Shown in pieces: positions 34,902 through 43,700 of a stretch of DNA of 64,000 nt. Source of the DNA: Caldora sp965222765 (GTDB taxonomy: Bacteria; Cyanobacteriota; Cyanobacteriia; Cyanobacteriales; Coleofasciculaceae); assembly GCA_965222765.1 (NCBI GenBank), contig CBDCVG010000078.1, positions 62,001-126,000 of the forward strand, in the 5' to 3' direction. The first letter of the stretch is position 1; every line of letters starts with the position of its first letter. Both the position numbers and the translations under genes were made by a program. Under the pieces are notes generated by a model, which saw nothing but the letters and a program-made list of their open reading frames with translations, made no database searches and was not told the origin of the DNA.

Positions 34902-35886
34902 TTAAATCCGAAGTGCAGTCATTTTCTTTACACCTTCAACAATCTGCTGTGGTTGCACAATTGTCAGGTTTTCTAAAGTACCGTTGTAAGGGGTAGGAAT
35001 ATCTTGAGAAGCTAAGCGTAGTACTGGGGCATCGAGCTCATCAAACAATTGGTCATTGATCGATGCCGTCAATTCTGCGCCAATACCACCAGTTTTCATA
35101 CATTCTTCCACGATAATTACCCGGTGGGTTTTGCGCACTGAAGCACCGATAGTTTCAAAGTCTAGAGGTTTGAGGGAAATCAGGTCAATCACCTCTGGAT
35201 CAAATCCCTCTTTTTCTAGCTGCTTCGCTGCTTGCAATGCATGGTGGCGCATCCGCGAGTAGGTGAGAATAGTTACATCTTTGCCAGTTCTTACTACTTC
35301 GGCTTTGTCTAGAGGTACTAGGTACTCTTCTTCTGGCAGGTTTTCTTTTAGGTTATAGAGCAGAACATGTTCAAAAAACAGAACCGGATTATCGTCACGG
35401 ATAGCTGATTTGAGCAATCCCTTCGCATTGTAGGGAGTTGAGCAGGCAACTATTTTTAAACCAGGAACCGCTTGAAAGTAGGCTTCTAGTCTTTGGGAAT
35501 GTTCTGCACCAAGCTGCCTTCCTACACCACCAGGACCTCTAATTACCAGGGGAATTTTGAAGTTACCGCCAGAAGTATAGCGTAGCATTCCAGCATTGTT
35601 GGCAATTTGGTTGAAGGCGAGGAGTAAAAAACCCATATTCATACCTTCGATAATCGGGCGCAAACCGGTAATTGCGGCACCAACTGCCATCCCAGTAAAA
35701 ACTATTTTCCGCGATCGGGGTATCTAAAACCCGCAGATCGCCGTATTTTTTATATAAATCTTTGGTGACTTTGTAGGAACCACCATAGTGTCCCACATCT
35801 TCACCAATCACAAATACAGTCTCATCCCGTGCCATTTCTTCATCAGTGGCTGCACGAAGAGCATTGAATAAAAGTGTTTCTGCCAT
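34902..35886 (-). pseudogene. pdhB: Pyruvate dehydrogenase E1 beta subunit, single-base frameshift
   Basis: The start is ATG 35886 (MAETLLFNALRAATDEEMA). The frame is normal through GEDVGHYGGSYKVTKDLY and LDTPIAENSF, then shifts. The other frame continues at once with GMAVGAAITGLRPIIEGMNM and runs to 34902 without damage. The break is a run of five T on the coding strand (35697-35701); four would restore a 327-residue protein of standard length. E1 beta binds thiamine diphosphate with E1 alpha and decarboxylates pyruvate. The gene is essential in most cyanobacteria and the rest is perfectly kept, so an assembly error is the likeliest cause; a recent true mutation is possible. It heads the pdhB-secD-secF block. 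Confidence 0.88.
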
Positions 35887-36003
35887 TAATAAGTCACCAG
35901 ATGGGGCAAGTGTAATCGTAGCATTGCCCGAAACCCTATGGGGAATCAATGAATAATGAGCATTAGAAGGCAGGAGGCAGGGGGCAGGAGGCAGGAGGAA
36001 CAA

Positions 36004-36507
36004 GAGTTTTTCTTGCCTAAAAAGAAGTCAGAAACTATTTATATCAAGGGATTTAGCTCTAAATATAGGATTTTAGTTTCTCGAGAGTAATGAGCGCCTA
36101 ACGGCGAATTAAGAATTAAGAATTAAGAATTGATTGAATCGCCGAAAAAAAAGTTAGAAACTAATCATATCAAGGTTTTCGGATCTATTATCAGTATTTT
36201 TTAGTTTCTGAAGAGCAATCCCACTGGCGGCGATTGCCACCCGCGACGAATGAAAGAAACAAGCCAAATCCTCTTCCCTCCTGCCTCCTGCCCCTTGCCT
36301 CCTTCCTTGTTTCTTCAGAGTGAATTACCCCTCAAATTGATAATTAATAATTGTTTAATTTGGTTTAAAACCTCTTCGTTCACGAAGAAATAATTAAATA
36401 ATTATTCCTTTTAATTTAAAGAGGGTATATCATCCTATACCGGAGCGAAAATGTGAATTAATAGAATAGGTATCATCCTCTCAATCCCTATTATATAGGA
36501 GACTACA
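36004..36507. other. Repeat-rich intergenic region upstream of Uma2
   Basis: No gene. Two diverged copies of a roughly 62-base unit that begins AGAAACTA and ends TAGTTTCT occur at about 36030-36090 and 36158-36215; each can fold on its matching ends. TTAAGAA heptamers lie near 36106-36130. From about 36252 to 36320 is a second copy of the GAAAGAAACAAGCC ... CTTGTTTCTTCAGAG repeat seen at 15341-15421. GGCAGGAGGCAGG-type repeats occur at 35965-36000. Confidence 0.65.
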
Positions 36508-37122
36508 ATGGTACGGACCCCCACAAAACCTGAAACCGAAACCCTATTGCTTAATGTGCCAAAAACCATTGGGCTATATGTCACCCAAGAACAGTTTGCT
36601 GCTCTTGCTGCAGCGAACCGAGATTTGCAACTGGAAAGAACAGCACAAGGAGAGTTAATTGTGAATCCACCAACAGGTTGGCAAACAGGAAAACGCAATA
36701 GCAGTATTTCTGGAGAGTTGTATATATGGTGGCGAAATGCAGGTGAGCCTGGAGAGATTTTTGATTCCTCTACCGCATTTATTTTACCGAATGATGCGAC
36801 TCGTGCCCCAGATGCGTCTTGGGTGAGTCAAGAACGTTGGGAGGCACTGACTGTAGAACAAAAAGGAACCTTTGCTAATATCTGCCCTGATTTTGTGGTG
36901 GAGTTGCGTTCTGCTTCAGATACTCTCAAGTCCCTGCAAGAGAAAATGAAGGAGTATCTGGATAATGGCGCGAAACTCGGTTGTTTAATCGATCCTAAAA
37001 ATCGAAAAGTGGAAATTTATCGACTAGGGTTAGCAGTGGAAGTGTTGTCAAATCCTGCTGAGTTATCGGGTGAGGAAATATTACCAGGTTTTGTCTTGAA
37101 TTTGCGTCGGGTGTGGGGTTAA
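36508..37122 (+). CDS. Uma2-family PD-(D/E)XK endonuclease-like protein
   Basis: 204 residues with the DUF820/Uma2 fold, a large paralogous group in cyanobacteria. The restriction-nuclease-like core is visible: Asp in RAPDASWVSQERW, then PDFVVELRSASDTL, then KMKEYLDNGAKLGCLIDPKNRKVEIYR. A TAGGAGA ribosome site lies 7 bases before the ATG. It stands alone between repeat-rich gaps. The biological role of Uma2 proteins is unsettled; a link to mobile DNA or DNA processing has been suggested. It is complete. Confidence 0.88.
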   Translation: MVRTPTKPETETLLLNVPKTIGLYVTQEQFAALAAANRDLQLERTAQGELIVNPPTGWQTGKRNSSISGELYIWWRNAGEPGEIFDSSTAFILPNDATRAPDASWVSQERWEALTVEQKGTFANICPDFVVELRSASDTLKSLQEKMKEYLDNGAKLGCLIDPKNRKVEIYRLGLAVEVLSNPAELSGEEILPGFVLNLRRVWG

Positions 37123-37224
37123 AATCCAGGGATAATTAACTATAAACAAGTCAGGAGGTAGGAGGCAGAAAGCAGAAGGAAAAAAGAATGAAAGCTTGTT
37201 TTTTACTGAGGATATTGCACCAAG

Positions 37225-37380
37225 TCAAAATTCTGGGGTGAAATTGGTGAGTTTTTTGACATCGCCCGATCAATTATCTTGAAGTTGTTCAATTTTAGCG
37301 ATAATGCGATCGCTTGTGCCTGGATGGAGGGATTTCAGATCTTTAATGGCACGAGGTTTAAATTGGACGACATATTCCAT
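37225..37380 (-). pseudogene. RelE-family toxin remnant with two stop codons
   Basis: From ATG 37380 the frame reads MEYVVQFKPRAIKDLKSL, continues into IIAKIEQLQDN, and then hits TGA (37270-37272). Past the stop it continues as SGDVKKLTNFTPEF and meets another TGA at 37225-37227. This is the usual start and middle of a RelE/YoeB-like mRNA interferase. The C-terminal catalytic part (the RVGDYRVLF-like segment) is gone. It cannot make an active toxin. A short frame at 37456-37512 (MSQAVISEFERAIDSV) might be the start of its former antitoxin, but this is weak. Confidence 0.72.
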
Positions 37381-37492
37381 TTTTATAAATAAAACAAATT
37401 TGTCAGAATCATGGTGAAAGCAGAGATAATTAGGAGCGATCGCAAATTCTGTAACTCATAGAATAACAGAGTCGATCGCTCTTTCAAATTCA

Positions 37493-37714
37493 CTAATTAC
37501 TGCTTGGCTCATCATCCTTACTCTTGTCTAGAAGGCAGTAAATAGCAACTCCTCCGGCTATTATGCCTGCTGTAGGGAAAACCGCGAACAGCGAAATGAC
37601 GGCGCAGCAAATTTGTAAAAATTCTAGGACAAAATCTGAGTCTAGTTCTTTCATCAAAATAGATGAGATAATTTGCCACAGTTTAAGCAAGAGTTTGGGG
37701 TTTGATTGTTTCAT
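37493..37714 (-). CDS. Possible small membrane protein
   Basis: 73 residues with one or two hydrophobic segments (FLQICCAVISLFAVFPTAGIIAGG) and a charged C-terminus (DKSKDDEPSSN). The helix pattern and flanking charges are those of a genuine small membrane protein. There is no recognisable family and no clear ribosome-binding site. It lies between a dead RelE toxin and the HTH-pentapeptide gene. I give it as possible only. Confidence 0.35.
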   Translation of the reverse strand: MKQSNPKLLLKLWQIISSILMKELDSDFVLEFLQICCAVISLFAVFPTAGIIAGGVAIYCLLDKSKDDEPSSN

Positions 37715-37881
37715 TGGAGGATTGTTTTCTATCTCTTCACTTCCATGAAACTGTAATGAGCGATGAGTTCAGCGCTGAGTAGCTCTGACTTGCCGCCGAC
37801 TTACCGCCGATTTATGGTCGATTGGCACAGGTAAAAAGGAAAAAACGCTATGCTCTAAATAGACTTCCTATTTAATGAGCA

Positions 37882-39126
37882 ATGTCCCGTTCAATCAGGG
37901 TTCGTCCAGATTTAATTAAACAAGTCAAATTATCCGTCAAACGTAATGGATTTTCCCGTCAAAGGGATTTAGCTGAGGAAGTAGGATTGGCTGATTCTAC
38001 AGTAAGGAACTTCTTAAACGGCAAGCCTGTTGACCATGCGACTTTTAGAGAAATTTGTCAGAAATTGAATTTAGAGTGGCGATATTTCGCTGATTTAGGA
38101 CAAGATGCAACACTACCTAATCAATCAAGGGAGGTGGTTGATGCATCACCTAAACAACTCAGGGATTTGCAAAAAAATAAAATACCGACTACACAATTAA
38201 TTTCTCGAAGTAACAGGGAAATAACTGGTACATTATTAAGCCGCAAGTCCCTCAGCTCCGAGCAAGAATTACTCAATCAATCTCAACCCAGTCATTTTTT
38301 TCTCGATCAAAAAGAAAATACTTCAGATGTGTCTTCTCCAATTGGAGCCAATTCGTTTTTCGAGTATTTTTCTAGAACAATTGAACAAATGGGTAGTGAA
38401 CATATCCATGTTCGTATAGGTGCAATTTCTCAGCTAGAAAGACTTGCTAAGTCCCAACCAGCAGAACACTGGGAAATTATGAAATATTTAGCTGCTTTTA
38501 TTAGAACCAATGCTACTCGAAGGGAAGAAGAGGAAGGGGAGGAAAAACAAGCGCTAAAAATTGCTGAAGACATTCAAGCAACTCTTACTGTTATCGGAAG
38601 GCGTAACCCAGATTTAGACGAAGGGATTCTTGATTTAAGTAATACGGATATCCGAGGAGCAAACCTCATTGAAGCAAAATTGCCAAAGGTAAACCTGAGT
38701 AGAGCTAAACTGCAAGCAGCAGAACTTAATGGAGCCAATCTGCAAGCAGCAAACCTTTACATGACCAATCTAGGAGCAGCAAATCTCGAAGAAGCTCTCT
38801 TAGAAACAGCCAATCTTCAATATGCTAATCTGCAAGATGCAACACTTTGTTATGCACAGCTACAAAGAGCGAATCTCTTTTATACTAACCTAGCAAGAGC
38901 ATACCTTGCTGGAGCAGATTTGGAATCAGCCAACCTTGAGAAAGCTAATTTAGACATTGCGTGTCTCGGTTTGACCAAATTGCATAAAGCTCAACTCCGA
39001 GGAGTGAAGAACCTCGAACAAGAACAAATTGAAAGGGCAGACGGAGATATCGAGACTGTTCTGCCGGACTATGTCAATAAACCTTCATTCTGGATGAGTG
39101 ATTGGACTGACTCAAAAGATTTCTGA
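37882..39126 (+). CDS. HTH protein with C-terminal pentapeptide repeats
   Basis: 414 residues. An N-terminal helix-turn-helix (about 1-70) reads RQRDLAEEVGLADSTVRNFLNGKPVDHATFREICQKL, an XRE-like DNA-binding or adaptor domain. A polar linker follows (70-150), then a helical region with IGAISQLERLAKSQPAEHWEIMKYLAAFI, which in other cyanobacterial proteins precedes pentapeptide repeats. About 30 pentapeptide units of the A(N/D/K)L type run from near residue 250 to 375, forming a right-handed beta helix. The pairing of an HTH with pentapeptides is seen in cyanobacteria but its function is unknown. It has no operon partner; a HigA-like gene starts 68 bases later. Confidence 0.85.
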   Translation: MSRSIRVRPDLIKQVKLSVKRNGFSRQRDLAEEVGLADSTVRNFLNGKPVDHATFREICQKLNLEWRYFADLGQDATLPNQSREVVDASPKQLRDLQKNKIPTTQLISRSNREITGTLLSRKSLSSEQELLNQSQPSHFFLDQKENTSDVSSPIGANSFFEYFSRTIEQMGSEHIHVRIGAISQLERLAKSQPAEHWEIMKYLAAFIRTNATRREEEEGEEKQALKIAEDIQATLTVIGRRNPDLDEGILDLSNTDIRGANLIEAKLPKVNLSRAKLQAAELNGANLQAANLYMTNLGAANLEEALLETANLQYANLQDATLCYAQLQRANLFYTNLARAYLAGADLESANLEKANLDIACLGLTKLHKAQLRGVKNLEQEQIERADGDIETVLPDYVNKPSFWMSDWTDSKDF

Positions 39127-39194
39127 TTGGGATCTGTACTTTGCTATCGCACTTATCCAAGCATTTCCTTTGTCACCCCCTGAGCAGTGGAAAA

Positions 39195-39644
39195 ATGATC
39201 GTTACTTCTAGTCAAAAAAGCTATACTGATCTACTAATTCAGTATCAGCCTAAGCCAATTAAAACTATTGAAGAATATAACATAGCCTTGGCAATAATAG
39301 AGGGGATGATGTCTGGTGAGTTGACAGAGGCTGAAACGACACTTTTTGATTTATTGGTTGTTCTCATTGAGACTTACGAGGCTCAAAATTATCCGATAGG
39401 TGAGCCTACTGCTAGAGCTACTTTAGAGTCACTAATGCATGAGTTTGACATCAAGCCATCTACTTTAGCCGAGGTTCTCGGTTCTGTTGAGCAAGTCAAA
39501 GAGATAATTAATGGTCAAAGGGAAGTAACTAAAGCCCAAGCAGAGTCCCTAGCCCAATTTTTTAATCATTTAAGCCCTGAACTTTGCCTGACATCTAAAC
39601 ACTTTGGCAAGGGAACTGGGAAGCTAGATTCCGCACAAGCTTGA
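39195..39644 (+). CDS. HigA-like antitoxin / XRE regulator
   Basis: 149 residues from ATG 39195 (MIVTSSQKSYTDLL); the longer frame from 39141 adds residues of no family character. The sequence matches the HigA-type antitoxin group: PKPIKTIEEYNIALAIIEG, then LTEAETTLFDLLVVLIETYE, then a helix-turn-helix near the C-terminus (STLAEVLGSVEQVKEIINGQ). HigA binds and neutralises the HigB mRNA interferase and represses its own operon. No HigB gene is next to it, so it is an orphan or acts as a plain regulator. Confidence 0.8.
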   Translation: MIVTSSQKSYTDLLIQYQPKPIKTIEEYNIALAIIEGMMSGELTEAETTLFDLLVVLIETYEAQNYPIGEPTARATLESLMHEFDIKPSTLAEVLGSVEQVKEIINGQREVTKAQAESLAQFFNHLSPELCLTSKHFGKGTGKLDSAQA

Positions 39645-39772
39645 CTTCGATATTTAATTCGCTCTATCTTAAACCTAGAATAGCTTCGATCTCAAATTTC
39701 AATTAATCCCGAAATTTGTCTTAGCAGTGCGATCGCAAATTTCTCAGATCGCAAACCATAAGTTGGATCTTG

Positions 39773-40057
39773 TTATTCTCGAATCTGTTTCTGGTCATTT
39801 TGGTGAGGGATTAGATGAATCAGTGTGCGTAGTGCATGATTTACAGCTTCCGCATCTGGAAAAAATCGTCGTACATCTGGATCGAGCATTATGGCACCTT
39901 CTTCCATCGTCAAGTGCTGTACTTCTGTTGTGCCATCTGCTTGATAAATTTTCACAGTATGTCCTTGCCGATATTCTTGGTAATGTTTTCCCCGGATACC
40001 AATCGTGAAATCATATTCGGGTAGCATATCCTCATCTATGGGATGATTATTGTTCAT
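39773..40057 (-). CDS. Putative antitoxin partner of BrnT
   Basis: 94 residues beginning MNNNHPIDEDMLPEYDFTIG, with GKHYQEYRQGHTVKIYQADG, and an acidic middle (MEEGAIMLDPDVRRFFPDAE). It does not look like the ribbon-helix-helix BrnA usually paired with BrnT. It overlaps the end of the BrnT-like gene by 11 bases on the same strand, the usual coupling of toxin and antitoxin. I infer it is the antitoxin from this arrangement. No DNA-binding motif is obvious. Confidence 0.68.
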   Translation of the reverse strand: MNNNHPIDEDMLPEYDFTIGIRGKHYQEYRQGHTVKIYQADGTTEVQHLTMEEGAIMLDPDVRRFFPDAEAVNHALRTLIHLIPHQNDQKQIRE

Positions 40058-40337
40058 AGGTTCTCCGTTCTCTAGCCGTAGCTGAACGACAACTGATAAT
40101 CCGAATTGTAGATTTTCGTTCTGTGTAAACTACTACTAAAATTTTACCTCTAGCTGATAATCCAATATCAATATATCTATCTTCGTCCAGGGAATGTTTA
40201 GGGTCAGCAATTGTGATTGAAAAGGGATCATTAAACACTGTCTTAGCTTCATCAAAACTAATTCCGTGCTTTTGATAGTTGGCTGTGGCTTTGTTTTCAT
40301 CCCATTCAAACTGTAGTGCCACTTCTGCTCTCCGCAA
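40047..40337 (-). CDS. BrnT-like toxin
   Basis: 96 residues. It matches the BrnT family: LQFEWDENKATANYQKHGISFDEA, then VFNDPF, then DEDRYIDIGLSARGKILVVVYTER, and a C-terminal IRIISCRSATARERRTYE with the conserved arginines of the RelE-like ribonuclease fold. BrnT stops growth by cutting mRNA. The true start may be a few codons later than 40337. It is upstream of and overlaps its putative antitoxin. The gene is complete, unlike the two toxin remnants at 5.4 and 37.3 kb. Confidence 0.87.
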   Translation of the reverse strand: MRRAEVALQFEWDENKATANYQKHGISFDEAKTVFNDPFSITIADPKHSLDEDRYIDIGLSARGKILVVVYTERKSTIRIISCRSATARERRTYEQ

Positions 40338-40725
40338 GCTTTGGCTCTTCTATATCATAATCTAAAAATAATACCGATCTGCTTGCAGCAATAGGATAGC
40401 GCAACCCAAAACAGTGTACTCCGATGTTGGGTTTCACTTCGTTCTACCCAACCTACGATTTTAGTTATGTCACACTACTACAAGCTTAAAGGAAGTGCGA
40501 TCGCTAATCTGCAGAGTTCTGACTTCTGGAATCAGTCGGAGCTAGTGGAGTAAAGAGGGAAAAATAATTTGCTCTCACTAATGATATTTTGTCAACAACT
40601 CTAGGTCGTATTTATAATAGAGAGCATCTTTACTTTTATTAAATTTTTTTTGAGAATAAAAAACTGACTGGGGTGCAGAATAGAAAACAAGTTTCTGCTG
40701 ATTGCAGCTTTGCTCAAGAATCTTG
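40338..40725. other. Intergenic region before the haemagglutinin/CHAT gene
   Basis: No gene. A hairpin-forming repeat of a kind common in cyanobacteria (TTGGGT near 40425 pairing with ACCCAA near 40446) is present, and HIP1-like sites near 40497. AT-rich DNA from about 40560 to 40680 may hold the promoter, but no clear -35/-10 pair can be fixed. Confidence 0.5.
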
Positions 40726-43700
40726 ATGTTTAAACCTCAGCTCTCTACCAGTCTACTGACAACCACCTTTGCCGTTGGACTATTATTGCTCACCCTTCCC
40801 CATCCATCAGCTCAAGGACAGTCAATCATTCCTGCTGCTGATGGTACTGGTACCCTTGTTACTCCCAATGGTAACCAGTTTCAAATTTATGGTGGTTCCC
40901 TCTCCGCTGATGGGATGAATCTCTTCCACTCTTTTGAGCAATTTGGACTTGAATCTGGACAAATTGCTAACTTTCTCTCCTCACCAGAAATTCAAAATAT
41001 CTTAGGCAGAGTTGTTAGTGGTGATCCTTCCATCATTAATGGTTTGATTGAAGTAACTGGGGGTAACTCTAACTTATATTTGCTCAACCCAGCAGGGATT
41101 ATTTTTGGTCAAGATGCTAGTTTAAATGTCCCGGCTGATTTTTTGGCTACCACAGCTACGGGTATTGGTTTTGGTGGAGATAGTTGGTTCAATGCTTTAG
41201 GCAATAATGATTATCAAAGTTTAATCGGTACTCCCAGTGAGTTTGCCTTCGACTTGTCCCAACCAGGAACTATTATCAATGCAGCTTCTTTAGCAGTACA
41301 ACCAGGACAAAATCTCACCTTAGTTGGTGGCAATGTCATCAACACGGGAGAAATTACAGCTGCAGGAGGGAATATCTCGATTGCGGCGATACCAGGGGAG
41401 AATCTAGTCAGGATAACTCAAACTGGACATCTATTAAGTTTAGAGATTGAACCCCCAAGGGACAGTAGTGGACAGATCCTAGGAATTAACCCTGTGGAGT
41501 TACCAGCTTTACTCACAGGACCTTTACAGGGAGTAGAAACAGGGTTAAGTCTCACCCCATCAGGAGAAGTACAGCTAACTAATGCCGCGACAATTATTCC
41601 CCAAGATGCAGGTACAACGATAATTTCCGGCTCCTTAGATGTCTCCCATTCCCAATTCCCAATTCCCAATTCCCAATTCCCAATTCCCAATTCCCAATTC
41701 CCCAAGCAATTCAGGTAGTAGGAAATAAAGTTGCTTTAATTAATGCTCAAATTGATGCTTCTGGCACCAATGGTGGTGGTACGGTGTTGATTGGTGGAGA
41801 TTATCAAGGTAATGGCACAATACCCAATGCAGAGATTACCTTCATTGATCCAGATTCGACAATTACAGCAGATGCCTTAACTGATGGTGATGGCGGTAAT
41901 GTGATTGTTTGGTCAGATGAAACTACCCGAGTTTACGGTAATATTAGCGCCCGTGGTGGCATTAACTCCGGCAATGGTGGCTTCGTGGAAACCAGTGGAG
42001 TGGAAAACTTAGAGATTACCACTACTCCTGATGTCACAGCACCAGCCGGTTTGGGGGGAGAATGGCTAATTGATCCGAGCAACATTGAAATTGTGGGTGG
42101 TACAGGGAATGTGGATATCAATAACGCCAATCCCTTTGTCTCAACTAGTAATGATGCAGAACTTGGAGTTGAGTTAATCCAGGATGCTCTGACGGGTGGA
42201 GCCAGTGTGATTGTCAGGACAAGTACAGCGAACGATGCGAATAATGACCAACCAGGAGATATTACCCTAAGTACAGATTTGGATTTCAACGGTAAGGGTA
42301 ATAATACATTAAGTCTAGAAGCAACGAACAGAATCGTCATCAACGGGCAGATCTTTGATAGTGATACGAGCAACTCACCAGATGACTCCCTCAATCTATT
42401 CTTAAATGCCAACATCGATCAAAACCTCTTCGGCAGAGTGGAAATCAATGAGCCGATATTCACTAGAGGTGGAAGTATTACTATCAACGGAGATAGCGAT
42501 CGCTCTACTCAACCAGGTATTTTGGTTGGGAGCGAAATCAACTCCGGAGGTGGCAATATCTTCTTGAGGGGAACCAGTATCAGTACAGAGGGTATCGAAA
42601 TCGCTGAACCAATTAATTCTGAAGGGGGAAATATTAGCTTAGTTGGCATCAGTGATAATGATCAGAGCATAACCCTCAGTGGGGAACTTAATGCTGGTAT
42701 TGGTGAAATTAGCCTAACTGCTGAATCGATTACCTCGAATGGGGACGATATTACCTTCAACGGTTCTGTTCTCATTTATGGTGACATCACTATTGATTCA
42801 GCAGGGGGTAATATCACTTTTAATGGCACTGTGGATCAAGGAGTTAATTTTTATGAGTTGGTGTTTGAGGAAAATCGCCAACAACTCAGCTGGGATGATG
42901 CACGAGTGGCAGCGGAGAATCGGACTTTTCAGGATCAACCCGGTTATCTAGCAACAATTACTTCCGCAGCGGAGAATCAACGCATTGGTGAATTAGGTAT
43001 TCCTGCTGGTAGGGGAGCCTGGATTGGAGCGAGTGATGCAGAGGTAGAAGGAACCTGGAAGTGGGTAACTGGCCCTGAAGCGGGAACCGTGTTTTGGCAG
43101 GATGGAAATCCTATAGGTTTTGCGAGTTGGGGCAGAGGTGAGCCTAACGGCGGTGAAGTTGAAAATTACGGTGAATTTGTGCAGCTAGACAATGCTTGGA
43201 ATGATATAGCTAATGATAATCAAAATCCAGTAGCCTATATTGTTGAGTATACCAATGAAATAGCATTTTTGAGTTTGGAGGCAGGTAGTGGTGATATCCA
43301 ATTCCAAGATGCTATCGGTAGTAACACCAGTCTTGATAGTCTAACAATTAACAGTGCTAATAACGTTAGTGCCGACTCAACCATTACTACAGCAAGCCTA
43401 ACCCAGCTAGTTGGTACTGGTACTACGATCCTCCAAGAGGTTCAGACTACAGCAATAGAAGGGATAGACTTAACGACAACCAATATTGAGTTGTTAGGGG
43501 AAGTAAGTACCCATGGTGGCTCAGTAAATCTGACAGCCAGCAATGGGATTAACACCAGTAATATCACGACTGCCGGTGGGGAGCTTAACCTCAGTAGTGA
43601 TGGTGCAATTAATACTACAGGCGGGAAATTAGACTCTAGTTCTGATGTTGGTGCTGGAGGGAATATTAACCTCACCAGCATCGATGGTGCTATTGATACA

